Origin: Rhodococcus sp. Leaf278
GTDB taxonomy: Bacteria; Actinomycetota; Actinomycetes; Mycobacteriales; Mycobacteriaceae
Direction of reading: 5' to 3'
Assembly: GCF_001426085.1 (NCBI RefSeq)
Contig: NZ_LMRR01000023.1
Span: 243,930 to 307,929, forward strand
DNA: 64,000 nt
The position numbers and the translations under genes are program-made. The notes beneath the pieces were generated by a model. It was not told the origin of the DNA. It saw nothing but the letters and a program-made list of their open reading frames with translations, and searched no databases. Below are positions 50,624 to 59,787 of the stretch, in pieces. How positions within the stretch are numbered: position 1 is the first letter of the stretch; each line of letters opens with the position of its first letter.

Positions 50624-51886
50624 GTGACCGAACGCGAATTGACCCCACAGGCCGCCGCGACTTTGGCGCGGTTGGCCGCCGATGCCGAATGGACGCGGTC
50701 GGGGCTCGAGGTTGCGTTCGCACGTCTGATGCCCGAGAGGGCGTCGTGGCTCGCGGATCGAATCATCAATCTGTATCCCGATCCGCCATTCGACGAGGCA
50801 TCGATTTTTGTTCTGCTACGCGACCTTCCGTTCATCTCGGAGCCCTCCGTGTCCTCGCAGCGGCCCGAGTCGAGGCCCGGCGTCAAGCCATGGCGATTCG
50901 ACGTACCACGGTACGAAACGACCGGTCAGCTGGCTCGATCTCTCGACCTGACGATCTCCGAAATCGAATGGTTCGCCGACCTGCAGGGCAGGCTGCGTGC
51001 CGCGCCGTTCCCGTTGCAGCACTACCGATCTGCACGACTCGACAAACGTCAGGGCATCCGACTGCTGGAGGTCCCGAAACCACGCTTGCGTGAGATTCAA
51101 CGAAAGATACTGCGCCGCATACTCGATCGAATTCCAGCTCACCCGGCTGCGCACGGGTTCAGGAAGGCCCGCAGTCCGCGTACCTTCGCGATACCGCATT
51201 CCGAACGCGACGTGGTGATCTCCGTGGATCTTCGACGCTTCTTTCCGTCCATCGGGTTCGATCGAGTGGTCGCCATCTTCGAGGCGGTCGGTTATCCCAG
51301 GAAGGTCGCGGCGAATCTCGCCGCGCTGTGCACGACGGTCACCCCGGCAAGGGAATTGGTCGGCGTGGACCAACCCACCGCGGCGCGGCTTCGTGCCACC
51401 CACTTGCCGCAGGGTGCGCCCACCTCACCGGCCTTGGCGAATCTCGCTGCGCGACAACTCGATATCCGGGCCGCCGGCCTGGCCCGGTCCATCGGTGCCC
51501 GCTACAGCCGATACGCCGACGATCTGGCGTTCTCCGGTGGCGCAGACATCGACGTGGACAGACTGCTGTGGCTGATTTCCCAGATCGCCCACGACGAAGG
51601 CTTCACGATTCATCCGGACAAGACCAGGGTTCGACGCGCTCATCAGCGACAACAGCTGACCGGGCTCGTCGTCAACTCGTGGCCGGCAGCGCCCCGAGAA
51701 GAGTACGACAATCTCAGGGCACTGCTGCACAACTGTCTCAGCACCGGTCCAGCTGAGCAGAACCTGCACGACCACAACGACTTTCGTGCCCACATCTATA
51801 GGCGCATTGCCCGGATCGGCGAGACGAACGAGACGCGTCGCGCAAAATTACGGTCCATGGCGTCTCGGGTCCAGTGGTTCGAGTAG
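50624..51886 (+). CDS. Retron-like reverse transcriptase
   Basis: 420 residues from GTG 50624. Residues 1-120 are a helical N-terminal part. RT motifs follow: RLLEVPKPRLREIQRKILRR (150-165), AHGFRKARSPRTFAIPHSER (176-195, region X, with FAIPH where retrons have NAxxH), VVISVDLRRFFPSI with the first catalytic Asp, HLPQGAPTSPALANLAARQL, RYSRYADDLAFSGG (YADD 297-300), HPDKTRVRRAHQRQ and QLTGLVVN, the VTG-like retron motif (345-351). The thumb ends IYRRIARIGETNETRRAKLR. There is no intron maturase or integrase part. It makes cDNA; with the upstream structured RNA a retron is the best reading. A longer in-frame TTG start at 50399 would run through the RNA. Confidence 0.88.
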   Translation: MTERELTPQAAATLARLAADAEWTRSGLEVAFARLMPERASWLADRIINLYPDPPFDEASIFVLLRDLPFISEPSVSSQRPESRPGVKPWRFDVPRYETTGQLARSLDLTISEIEWFADLQGRLRAAPFPLQHYRSARLDKRQGIRLLEVPKPRLREIQRKILRRILDRIPAHPAAHGFRKARSPRTFAIPHSERDVVISVDLRRFFPSIGFDRVVAIFEAVGYPRKVAANLAALCTTVTPARELVGVDQPTAARLRATHLPQGAPTSPALANLAARQLDIRAAGLARSIGARYSRYADDLAFSGGADIDVDRLLWLISQIAHDEGFTIHPDKTRVRRAHQRQQLTGLVVNSWPAAPREEYDNLRALLHNCLSTGPAEQNLHDHNDFRAHIYRRIARIGETNETRRAKLRSMASRVQWFE

Positions 51887-51936
51887 CTCGAATGGGGTAG
51901 GCAAACCCGAACCACTCATTCCGCCGAGGAGCCGCC

Positions 51937-52212
51937 ATGAACGACCTGACCTTCACCATCGGCCACGAGGAACTGGTGATCCGGCAGCGATGGGAAGTCG
52001 TCAGCATCATCAACGACATCCTCGTTGCGGTCTGGTTCATCATCGGCAGCATCCTGTTCTTCCACGAGAGCACCACCGTGGCCGGCACGTGGTTGTTCCT
52101 CCTCGGAAGTATCGAACTGCTCATCCGGCCGATGATCCGCCTCGCCCGGCGCGTGCATCTCACCAGGATCGGGCGCGGCCAGTCGGCCTCGGACAGCGAC
52201 GAGGATTACTGA
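51937..52212 (+). CDS. YrhK-domain two-helix membrane protein
   Basis: 91 residues. ELVIRQRWEVVSIINDILVA, WFIIGSILFFHEST and TWLFLLGSIELLIRPMIRLA give the YrhK pattern of two TM helices with a short outside loop. The C-terminus is charged (RGQSASDSDEDY). ATG follows GAGGAG. YrhK proteins have no known activity. It is 50 bp past the reverse transcriptase stop. Some retrons use small two-helix membrane effectors, so a link is possible but unproven; YrhK genes also occur on their own. Confidence 0.85.
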   Translation: MNDLTFTIGHEELVIRQRWEVVSIINDILVAVWFIIGSILFFHESTTVAGTWLFLLGSIELLIRPMIRLARRVHLTRIGRGQSASDSDEDY

Positions 52213-52230
52213 CCGCAGGCCCGATACGCC

Positions 52231-54363
52231 TCAGAGAGCTCGCACCCGGAGCAACACTCCGGTCTGCGGGAACAGCACCGGAAGAGCCACGCCTGCCTGC
52301 GCCAACATCGAACCCGACAGTTCGACCACCCCGCCGTCGGCGATCCATGGTGGTAGCTCGATGCCGTTGCCCAGGTCGCTGAGCTCACGCACGAACTCGA
52401 CGCGATACCGCACGGCCGGATCGAGACCCGGAAGCCGGACCCGATCGGTTCGATCCTCGGGCGAGGTATCCATCCGCACTATCGAATACGCGGCCTCCGA
52501 CAGATCCGCTGCCACGACTCCGTGTACCCAGACGCTCGGGTCTGGATGGTCGGCACGCACCACATCGCCGGTGTGCAACAGTCCGCGCAGGTCCTTGTAC
52601 AGCCCGGTCCACGACGTCAGGTACTCGTGGTCCTGCGACGAGAGCTCGGTGACGTCCATCTCCAACCCTGCGTGGCCGAACAGTGATGTCAAGCAACGGA
52701 ACTGGAGAGTCGACCAACGGCCGGACGTATGCGCGATCTGCGGACCGACGTGCGAGCCGATCAGCTCCGGCGGCAGCAGCTGGGTGGTCCAACGCTGCAG
52801 GCGTTGACGTTCGAGCGGATCGTTGGTGTCCGACGCCCAGACGCGGTCGGTGTGTTCGAGCACCTCCAGATCGATGCGGGCACCGCCCGATGCACAGGAT
52901 TCGAACTCGACCTGCGGATGCCGGGACCGCAAGGCGTCGAGCAATCGGTAGTACGCCGAGGTCTGTGCGTGCACCGCAGCGCGTGCGTCCGAATCGACGG
53001 CCAACATCAGGTCACGGTTGTGATCCCACTTCACGTAGTCCGGCCGCTCGTTGGTCAACACCGCATCGATGGCCGAGAGGAGATAATCGAATACGTCGTC
53101 GCGGGTCAGATCCAGTACGTGCTGATGACGCCACTCCAGTGGGATGCGGCCAGGAGCGGCGAGCAGCCAATCGGGATGTGCGCGAGCAATATCGGAGTTC
53201 AGGTTCACCATCTCGGGCTCGAACCACAGGCCGGGGCTCATGCCGAGCGCTCGGACGTGATCGAACAGTGGGGCCAGGCCGTCGGGCCAGACTCCCTCGT
53301 CCACCTGCCAGTCGCCGAGCCCTGCGCGGTCGTCACGTCGGTGGCGGAACCAACCGTCGTCGAGAACGAATCTCTCGACGCCCACGCGCGCTGCGACATC
53401 CGCGATGCCGCGCAGTCGGGTGAGATCGTGGTCGAAGTAGACGCCCTCCCACACGTTGAGTACCACCGGACGCGGCGACGTGGGATGTGCTGGACGCGAA
53501 CGCATCCAGCGGTGCAACGACTGCGCCGAACCATCCAGTCCGGCTTGGGAGTACACGAAATGCACCCACGGCGTCGAGTAGGTCGCGCCGTTCTGCAACA
53601 CCACCTCACCGGGAGCGAGCAGTTCACCACCGCCCAGAACACCAGAGGCCTGACCGGCGCGTTCGGGCAGCCGCTCGGCCAGGTGCAGATGATCGCCGCT
53701 CCACGCGACGTGGGCACCCCACACCTCGCCGCTACGGAAGCCGAAGCCCTCGCTGCCTGCGGTGAGAACCAGGGTGGCGTCGTGCCCCGTTCGTCCGCGG
53801 CGTGACGCGCGCACGGACGAGCCATGGTCGAACCGTCGACGCTGCGGGGTGCGCTCGCGGCAATGGCGGCCCGTCAAATCGAGAAGTTCGGTTGCGGTGT
53901 CCGGCAACGGCATCAGGGTCACGACGCCGTCGACGGTCAGGGGTCCGCCGTTCACGTTCCGAACAACCTGCCGAACTCGCAGTGATCCGCCGACCTCCAG
54001 GGACAACTCGATCGACCATGAGATGGCCAGCTCGCTATCGGAAGCGTCCACAGTGCAACCGAATTCGGTGGCGGAGATCTCCACGTCCGCCCACCGCGGG
54101 TACTGCACCGTACCGTCACGATGCAACGCCAGAGCCGGGGTGCCCTGCCAGGCGTCGTCGCCACCGGGGGCGAGGGTGAGCCACCGCGGCACGTCCACAC
54201 TGGAGTGCGGAACCGCGGGTATTGCGGCCCTGCGCAGTTCGGCAAGGTCGTGTTCGGTGAGCTCACCGAGATCGGTTCCCCAGTGCAGCACGGCCGGAAC
54301 GGCGGTGGACGAAGGTCCGAGGATCACCATGACACCGGCACGGCGCAGGACGGTAAAACTCAC
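52231..54363 (-). CDS. GH36 alpha-galactosidase
   Basis: 710 residues, GTG start overlapping the permease stop. GH36 features: DGWFRHRRDDRAGLGDWQVD, FGLWFEPE-like MSPGLWFEPEMVNLNSDIAR, the nucleophile Asp in DYVKWDHNRDLML, and the acid/base Asp in the ESCASGGARIDLEVLEHTDR to WASDTNDPLERQRLQ stretch. It cleaves terminal alpha-1,6-galactose from melibiose, raffinose and similar sugars. No signal peptide is seen, so it works in the cytoplasm on imported sugars. It is the last gene of the operon headed by the binding protein. Confidence 0.92.
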   Translation of the reverse strand: MSFTVLRRAGVMVILGPSSTAVPAVLHWGTDLGELTEHDLAELRRAAIPAVPHSSVDVPRWLTLAPGGDDAWQGTPALALHRDGTVQYPRWADVEISATEFGCTVDASDSELAISWSIELSLEVGGSLRVRQVVRNVNGGPLTVDGVVTLMPLPDTATELLDLTGRHCRERTPQRRRFDHGSSVRASRRGRTGHDATLVLTAGSEGFGFRSGEVWGAHVAWSGDHLHLAERLPERAGQASGVLGGGELLAPGEVVLQNGATYSTPWVHFVYSQAGLDGSAQSLHRWMRSRPAHPTSPRPVVLNVWEGVYFDHDLTRLRGIADVAARVGVERFVLDDGWFRHRRDDRAGLGDWQVDEGVWPDGLAPLFDHVRALGMSPGLWFEPEMVNLNSDIARAHPDWLLAAPGRIPLEWRHQHVLDLTRDDVFDYLLSAIDAVLTNERPDYVKWDHNRDLMLAVDSDARAAVHAQTSAYYRLLDALRSRHPQVEFESCASGGARIDLEVLEHTDRVWASDTNDPLERQRLQRWTTQLLPPELIGSHVGPQIAHTSGRWSTLQFRCLTSLFGHAGLEMDVTELSSQDHEYLTSWTGLYKDLRGLLHTGDVVRADHPDPSVWVHGVVAADLSEAAYSIVRMDTSPEDRTDRVRLPGLDPAVRYRVEFVRELSDLGNGIELPPWIADGGVVELSGSMLAQAGVALPVLFPQTGVLLRVRAL

Positions 54364-55289
54364 TTGTTGGCACCCATCGTCAGTCCGGACACGAAATGGC
54401 GTTGCAGCGCAATGAATACCAAGACCGTCGGTAGGGCGACCAGTACCGAGCCCGCGGCGAGCAGGTTGGTGTCGGTGAAGAAGCTGCCCTGCAGATTCTG
54501 CAGCGCTGTCGTCACCGGAAGCTTGTCACCGCTGACCATCAGGGCCAGGGCCCAGAAGAAGTCGTTGTAGATCCACGTCACCATGAGTGTTGCGAGTGCG
54601 GCCAGCGCGGGCCGGCACAGCGGCATGACGACCTGCCAGTACTGACGGAACAATCCGGCTCCGTCGACGGTCGCGGCCTCGAGCAGTTCGTACGGCACGG
54701 TTTTCATGTAGTTGCTGAGCACGAAGACGCAGAAGCCCGTCTGGAATGCGACGTGCACGATGATCAGTCCCCAGTAGCTGTCGTACAGCGAGCCCGAGGA
54801 ACTCAACCAGTACGGAACCGGAATTGCGTTGTACAGCCGGAACAACGGTGTCAGCAGAGTCTGCTGCGGCAGCAGGTTGCCTGCGATGAACACGGCCAGC
54901 ATGAAGATGTTGAACTTCCAGCTGAACCGCGCCAGGATGAACGCCGCCATCGAGCCGAAGAACAGGATGAGCAGCACCGACGGAACGGTGATGATCATCG
55001 AGTTGAGGAAGTAGTGCGGAATGCCGCCGATCTGCCACGAGTCGATGTAGTTGTCGAACGTGAAGCCGCCCACCGACAGGTACCCGTTGAGCAACACGTA
55101 GTCGTAGTCGCGGAACGAGTTGTACACCGCCCACACCAGAGGGAACAGCCAGGCCAGCGCCATGACCGTCAGCAGCACGTAGATCGCTATCTGTGCGGTG
55201 CCTGCGCGTCGACGATTGGCGACGGCCGCGCGGTTGCGGGTCAGCGGATCGCGCTCGGGAGGTGCTGTGCGCGTGAGTGAAGTGGTCAT
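54360..55289 (-). CDS. Sugar ABC transporter permease (MalG/LacG type)
   Basis: 309 residues, six TM segments. The EAA loop is KTVPYELLEAATVDGAGLFR, followed by QYWQVVMPLCRPALAALATL. It is a carbohydrate uptake CUT1 permease that pairs with the product of the next gene upstream. ATG overlaps the partner stop by 4 nt. Oligogalactosides are the likely substrate, given GH36 and GH42 in the same locus. Confidence 0.92.
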   Translation of the reverse strand: MTTSLTRTAPPERDPLTRNRAAVANRRRAGTAQIAIYVLLTVMALAWLFPLVWAVYNSFRDYDYVLLNGYLSVGGFTFDNYIDSWQIGGIPHYFLNSMIITVPSVLLILFFGSMAAFILARFSWKFNIFMLAVFIAGNLLPQQTLLTPLFRLYNAIPVPYWLSSSGSLYDSYWGLIIVHVAFQTGFCVFVLSNYMKTVPYELLEAATVDGAGLFRQYWQVVMPLCRPALAALATLMVTWIYNDFFWALALMVSGDKLPVTTALQNLQGSFFTDTNLLAAGSVLVALPTVLVFIALQRHFVSGLTMGANK

Positions 55290-56188
55290 CAGTCTTTGCT
55301 CCGAAGAACGATGGCGAGGTACAGGGCGATGAAGACGAGCGAGATGCCGAGCATGATGGTGGCCAGTGCCGAACCGAATCCGATCCGACTCGCCTCACCG
55401 ACGACGTTGGCCGTCACGAGAGCCGAGATCAGCTCGAGTCCGTTGCGGCCCTTGTTGATCACCCATACCAGGTCGAAGGCGCGCAGCGCCTCGATGACGG
55501 TGATGACGATGATCAGCAGATTGGTGTTCTTCATCAGCGGGAAGATGACGCTGAAGAACGTGCGAATCGGTCCGGCACCGTCCATCACCGCGGCCTCGCG
55601 GACGGACGGGTCGATGGCCTTGAGACCGGCCAAGTACAACAGCATGATGTAGCCGGTGTGACGCCAACCTGCCGCGACCATGACGGCCCAGATGTTGATG
55701 TCGGGATCGCCGAGCCAGTCGACGTCCGTGCCCAGCAGGCTGTTGAGGACGCCGCCCTCGGTGGAGTAGATGAGCTGCCAGATGAAGCCGATGAGGGCCA
55801 TCGACAGCACTACGGGGATGTAGAAGATGCTCTGGTAGAGCCGAGATCCCTTGAGGTTCTTGTCCAGCAGAATCGCGAGCAGGATGCCGATGACGGTGGG
55901 GACGAGGAACAGGAAGACGAGCCACAGCACGTTGTTCTGCAGTGCTTGCTGGAACGGCGGGTACGCCTGCACCGCGTCGACGTAGTTCTGAGGACCGATC
56001 CACTCGATACTCGACGTGCCGCCGATTCCGTCCCATCGTGCGAACGAGAGGATCACCGTGAACACGGTGGGAATCCAGACGAGGCCGATGACGATCATCG
56101 CGGGCACGCCGAGCATCAGTGCGATGGTCCACTTCTCGCGAACACTGCGCCGTATCTTCGGCGACTTGACCCGTTCGGGTGCGGTCAT
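55289..56188 (-). CDS. Sugar ABC transporter permease (MalF/LacF type)
   Basis: 299 residues, six TM segments. EAA loop: LKAIDPSVREAAVMDGAGPI with RTFFSVIFPLMKNTN. It starts at the ATG of 56188 and follows the binding-protein gene by 58 bp. It forms the CUT1 channel with the MalG-type subunit. The operon has no ATPase; the one at 62919 on the other strand may serve it. Confidence 0.92.
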   Translation of the reverse strand: MTAPERVKSPKIRRSVREKWTIALMLGVPAMIVIGLVWIPTVFTVILSFARWDGIGGTSSIEWIGPQNYVDAVQAYPPFQQALQNNVLWLVFLFLVPTVIGILLAILLDKNLKGSRLYQSIFYIPVVLSMALIGFIWQLIYSTEGGVLNSLLGTDVDWLGDPDINIWAVMVAAGWRHTGYIMLLYLAGLKAIDPSVREAAVMDGAGPIRTFFSVIFPLMKNTNLLIIVITVIEALRAFDLVWVINKGRNGLELISALVTANVVGEASRIGFGSALATIMLGISLVFIALYLAIVLRSKD

Positions 56189-56246
56189 GGCATTACCTGA
56201 TCTCGAAGTCGAGTGAATGATGGGGGTCGAATCACACTGCGCACGA

Positions 56247-57542
56247 TCATGTTCCGAACACCGCCGACTTCTGGCGCTCGATGCTGCGGACCAATCCGTC
56301 GACGTCGTTCGGGTTGCCGATGAACTGCTGCAGAGCCGGGATCATGACGATGGACGCGAAGTCGGGTCGCGTGTCGCGGTCGAAGAACTGCGTGATGTCG
56401 CCGGCGTTCTGCACGAGGTCCGCCGATTTACGCACCAGTGCAGGGAATTCCGACAGGTCGGCGTCGCGGTGTGCGGGGATGGCCTGCGGATCCTGCTTCG
56501 CATAGGCGACGGCAGGCTCGGGCCCGGTGAGGAAGGTCAGCAGCTTCTCGGCAGCGGGACGGTTGCGCGGATCGGCGCGCATCATGAAACCGTCCATCGG
56601 TGCCTCGACCGCGGAACTGCCGATGGCGGAGTCGAGTTCGGGGAAAGGGAAGAAGTCGAGGTCGTCGCGTTCGGCCCCGGCGGGGAAGCTCTGTGCGACG
56701 AACATGCCGGCGACCAGCGACCCGACGCTCTTGTTCAGCAACGCCGTCTGCGCATCGGCAATTTTTCGGCCCAACGGCTGCGGCTGGTGGAACGGCAGGA
56801 TCTCGCGCCAGGTGTCGAACACCGTGCGGACGCGATTGTCGGTCCAGCTGACCTCACCGGCCAACAGGGTGCGGTGGAAGTCGACGCCGTTGAGGCGCAG
56901 GTTCAGGTAGTCGAACGTCCCCATCGGTGGCCAGCCGTCGCGGGCACCGAAGCCGATCGGGGTGATGTTGTCGGCTTGCATCTGCTTGTTCAGCGCGACC
57001 CACTGGTCGTAGGTCTTGGGCGGTTCGTAGCCGCGCTCGGCCCACAGGCTCGGCCGGTAGAACACTGCCCACGGGTAGTAGAAGAACGGAATCAGATATT
57101 GGTTGCCGTCGGATCCGGTCGAGTTCTCCTTGAAGCTGTCGCTGTATCCGCCGCCGTTGGTCGCCCACACATTCGAGATGTCCTCCACCAGACCCTTGTC
57201 TGCGAAGTACTTCATGCGGTAGCCGCCCATCCAGGTGAACACGTCGTCGGGCGTGCCCTGGAGATAGTTGTTGACATTCTCCTGGAACGACGTCGAATCG
57301 ACGGTGTTGACGCGGATGTCGCCACCGGTCTGCTGCCGATACATGGCAACGAAGTCCTCGACTCCGACCTTGGAGTTCTTGTCCGACAGCCGTGAGCCGA
57401 GCGTGACCGTGTTGGGATCGAGACTGCTCGAGCACGACGACAGCACGCCACCGGCGGTCACAGCGCCCGCGGCAACGAGCGCTGACCTGAGGAAGTCGCG
57501 CCGAGACGGCTGCCATGTACGCGGCCACTCGTGTGGGTTCAT
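56247..57542 (-). CDS. Sugar ABC transporter binding lipoprotein
   Basis: 431 residues. N-terminal twin-arginine signal WQPSRRDFLRSALVAAGAVT with lipobox LSSC, so it is probably Tat-exported and lipid-anchored. The mature part has the family 1 extracellular binding fold (PDDVFTWMGGYRMKYFADKG, FFYYPWAVFYRPSLWAERGY, KTYDQWVALNKQMQADNITP). It captures oligosaccharides, probably galactosides. It heads the minus-strand operon and shares its promoter region with the GH42 gene. Confidence 0.92.
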   Translation of the reverse strand: MNPHEWPRTWQPSRRDFLRSALVAAGAVTAGGVLSSCSSSLDPNTVTLGSRLSDKNSKVGVEDFVAMYRQQTGGDIRVNTVDSTSFQENVNNYLQGTPDDVFTWMGGYRMKYFADKGLVEDISNVWATNGGGYSDSFKENSTGSDGNQYLIPFFYYPWAVFYRPSLWAERGYEPPKTYDQWVALNKQMQADNITPIGFGARDGWPPMGTFDYLNLRLNGVDFHRTLLAGEVSWTDNRVRTVFDTWREILPFHQPQPLGRKIADAQTALLNKSVGSLVAGMFVAQSFPAGAERDDLDFFPFPELDSAIGSSAVEAPMDGFMMRADPRNRPAAEKLLTFLTGPEPAVAYAKQDPQAIPAHRDADLSEFPALVRKSADLVQNAGDITQFFDRDTRPDFASIVMIPALQQFIGNPNDVDGLVRSIERQKSAVFGT

Positions 57543-57578
57543 GAGAGTCCTTCGCCGGGAAATATCGATAACGATCAG

Positions 57579-57590
57579 AAATGAACATTT
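57579..57590. promoter_or_regulatory. Putative DeoR operator, site 1
   Basis: AAATGAACATTT, within 36 bp of the binding-protein start. Its complement AAATGTTCATTT is nearly the same as site 2 at 57704, so the divergent region carries two like sites about 125 bp apart. They suit the DeoR regulator encoded in the plus-strand operon, perhaps with looping. Confidence 0.55.
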
Positions 57591-57703
57591 GATCTGCGCA
57601 TCTGGGTGCGGCAGCTGACCGTTCGGGGTGATGCAGGTTACAGAAGCACGGCAAGATGGCGTCTGTCAAGCTCTGTATAGCTCGTTTACCTGGGTAAGTA
57701 TGA

Positions 57704-57715
57704 AAATGTTCATTC
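57704..57715. promoter_or_regulatory. Putative DeoR operator, site 2
   Basis: AAATGTTCATTC, 3 bp before the minus-35 of the GH42 promoter. It differs from the complement of site 1 in the last base only. Binding here would block transcription of the beta-galactosidase operon. Confidence 0.55.
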
Positions 57716-57718
57716 ATG

Positions 57719-57747
57719 TTGACATCTGAAAGCTGCTGGTTCATATT
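57719..57747 (+). promoter_or_regulatory. Promoter of the beta-galactosidase operon
   Basis: A perfect minus-35 TTGACA (57719-57724), a 17-bp spacer and minus-10 CATATT (57742-57747, 4 of 6). The start of transcription would fall at about 57753-57755, on the ATG at 57754, so the mRNA may be leaderless. GTG at 57748 is the alternative start but would lie before the transcript. Confidence 0.65.
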
Positions 57748-57753
57748 GTGAGC

Positions 57754-59787
57754 ATGGACACAGCGCGACGCAGCACCTGGCCGACCCAGGGAATTTCTTT
57801 CGGGGGCGATTACAACCCCGAGCAGTGGCCCGAGGATGTGTGGCGTCGCGACGTCGAGCTGATGCACGAGGCCGGCGTCGACTTCGTCACCGTCGGAGTC
57901 TTCTCCTGGGCCCGACTCCAGCCGACCGCGACGACGTGGGACTTCGAATGGCTCGATCGAGTCATGGACCTGATGTACAAGGGCGAGATTCGAGTCGACC
58001 TGGCCACGGCCACCGCGTCGCCCCCGCCCTGGTTGGCCACGGCCTACCCGCAGATGCGTCCGGTCGACGAGCGCGGTTACCGGTACGCCATCGGAAGTCG
58101 TCAGACGTGGAGCCCCAGTTCCGCTGTGTACCGCGAACATTCACTCGCGCTGGTCGAGAAGATGGCGCACCGCTACGGTGAGCATCCCGCACTGGCGATG
58201 TGGCACGTCTCCAACGAACTCGGCTGCCACAACGCTCTCTGCTACTCCGACGACAGTGCCCACGCGTTCCGGGAATGGCTCAGCGCCAGGTACATCGACC
58301 TCGAGACGCTCAACACCGCCTGGGGCACCGACTTCTGGAGCCAGCGGTACAGCGACTGGGACGAGATCGTTCCTCCCTCGGTGAGCACCACGTTCGGCAA
58401 CCCCACCCACCAGCTCGACTGGCGACGCTTTTGTTCCGACGCACTGCTCGAGCAGTACCGCGCCGAGAAGGCCGTGCTGAACCGGATCACACCGGACGTG
58501 CCGGTCACCACGAACTTCATGGTGGGTATGGGCCAGGGCCCCGCGCTTGCCGGCAACATGGACTACGCGTCGTGGGCCCCCGAGCAGGACATCGTCTCCA
58601 CCGACCATTACCTCGTCGGACCCGAAACAGGTGACGGTGCAGCACATCACAAGCTGTCGTTCTCGGCCGATCTCACCCGCGGCGTGGCCGGCCGTCGGCC
58701 CTGGTTGTTGATGGAGCACTCCACCAGTGCCGTCAACTGGCAGCACATCAACCGCGCCAAGGTTCCCGGCGAGATGATGCGTAACTCGCTGGCGCACATG
58801 GCTCGCGGCGCAGACGGCATCGCCTACTTCCAGTTCCGCGCCTCCAAAGCAGGTGCAGAGAAGTTCCATTCGGCTCTGGTTCCGCACGCAGGTGAGGACT
58901 CCGCCCGCTGGCGCGAGGTCGTCGAGCTCGGCGCGGCTCTGCGTCGCATGGCCGCGGTGGCAGGCAGCACCGTCGATGCTCGGGTTGCCGTGCTCTTCGA
59001 CTGGGCCTCCCAGTGGGCCTGCGAGCAGGAGGGCCATCCGTCGATGGCGATGCAGCCCATGGAGATTGCTCGACGCGCACATCGTGGATTCACCTCAGCA
59101 GGCGTGACCTGCGACGTCGTCCCGTCGTCGACGGACCTGAACGGTTACGACGTGATCGTCGTCCCCGCTCTCTACCTGTGTAGCGACGAGACTGCCGCGC
59201 GGATAGCCGACGCCGCAGAAGCAGGTGCGCAGGTGCTCGTCACTGCGTTCTCGGGAATCGCCGACGAGGACGATCACGTACGACTCGGCGGCTACCCGGG
59301 TGCTTTTCGTGAGTTGCTCGGAGTCCGGGTCCAGGAGTTCTTCCCGCTCGCGGACGGCGAGACCCTGACTCTCGACGACGAAACCCTCGGCGAGATCTGG
59401 AGCGAATACCTCACCGCGTCCGAGGACGTCGATGTACTGGCACGGCACACCCAGGGTCATCTGCGTGGAGTTCCGGCGCTGACCAGGCGCACCGTCGGCC
59501 ACGGTGCCGCCTGGTACGCGGCCACCGTTCCCGATGCGGCGGGCTGGGACGCGCTGGCCGACAAGCTCTGCGCTGCAGCAGGTATCGACCTCCGGCGCGA
59601 CCTCGGATCCGATGTGGAGATCGTACGACGATCGTCAGGGGAGCAGTCCTGGCTCTTCGTACTCAACCACGGAACCGACAAGGTCAGCGTGCCGGCCACA
59701 GGTATGGACCTGGTCAGCGGAGCGCACGTCGACGGTGAGCTGATCGTGGCTGCAGGCGGTAGTGCAGTGATCGCCGAGACCCGCTGA
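57754..59787 (+). CDS. GH42 beta-galactosidase
   Basis: 677 residues. GH42 begins with GISFGGDYNPEQWPEDVWRR; acid/base Glu in WHVSNELGCHN (about residue 155) and nucleophile Glu in LLMEHSTSAVNW (about 321) are both present. It hydrolyses beta-galactosides such as lactose or galacto-oligosaccharides. There is no signal peptide, so it acts in the cytoplasm. The stop overlaps the DeoR ATG by one base (TGATG). ATG 57754 fits the promoter. Confidence 0.94.
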   Translation: MDTARRSTWPTQGISFGGDYNPEQWPEDVWRRDVELMHEAGVDFVTVGVFSWARLQPTATTWDFEWLDRVMDLMYKGEIRVDLATATASPPPWLATAYPQMRPVDERGYRYAIGSRQTWSPSSAVYREHSLALVEKMAHRYGEHPALAMWHVSNELGCHNALCYSDDSAHAFREWLSARYIDLETLNTAWGTDFWSQRYSDWDEIVPPSVSTTFGNPTHQLDWRRFCSDALLEQYRAEKAVLNRITPDVPVTTNFMVGMGQGPALAGNMDYASWAPEQDIVSTDHYLVGPETGDGAAHHKLSFSADLTRGVAGRRPWLLMEHSTSAVNWQHINRAKVPGEMMRNSLAHMARGADGIAYFQFRASKAGAEKFHSALVPHAGEDSARWREVVELGAALRRMAAVAGSTVDARVAVLFDWASQWACEQEGHPSMAMQPMEIARRAHRGFTSAGVTCDVVPSSTDLNGYDVIVVPALYLCSDETAARIADAAEAGAQVLVTAFSGIADEDDHVRLGGYPGAFRELLGVRVQEFFPLADGETLTLDDETLGEIWSEYLTASEDVDVLARHTQGHLRGVPALTRRTVGHGAAWYAATVPDAAGWDALADKLCAAAGIDLRRDLGSDVEIVRRSSGEQSWLFVLNHGTDKVSVPATGMDLVSGAHVDGELIVAAGGSAVIAETR

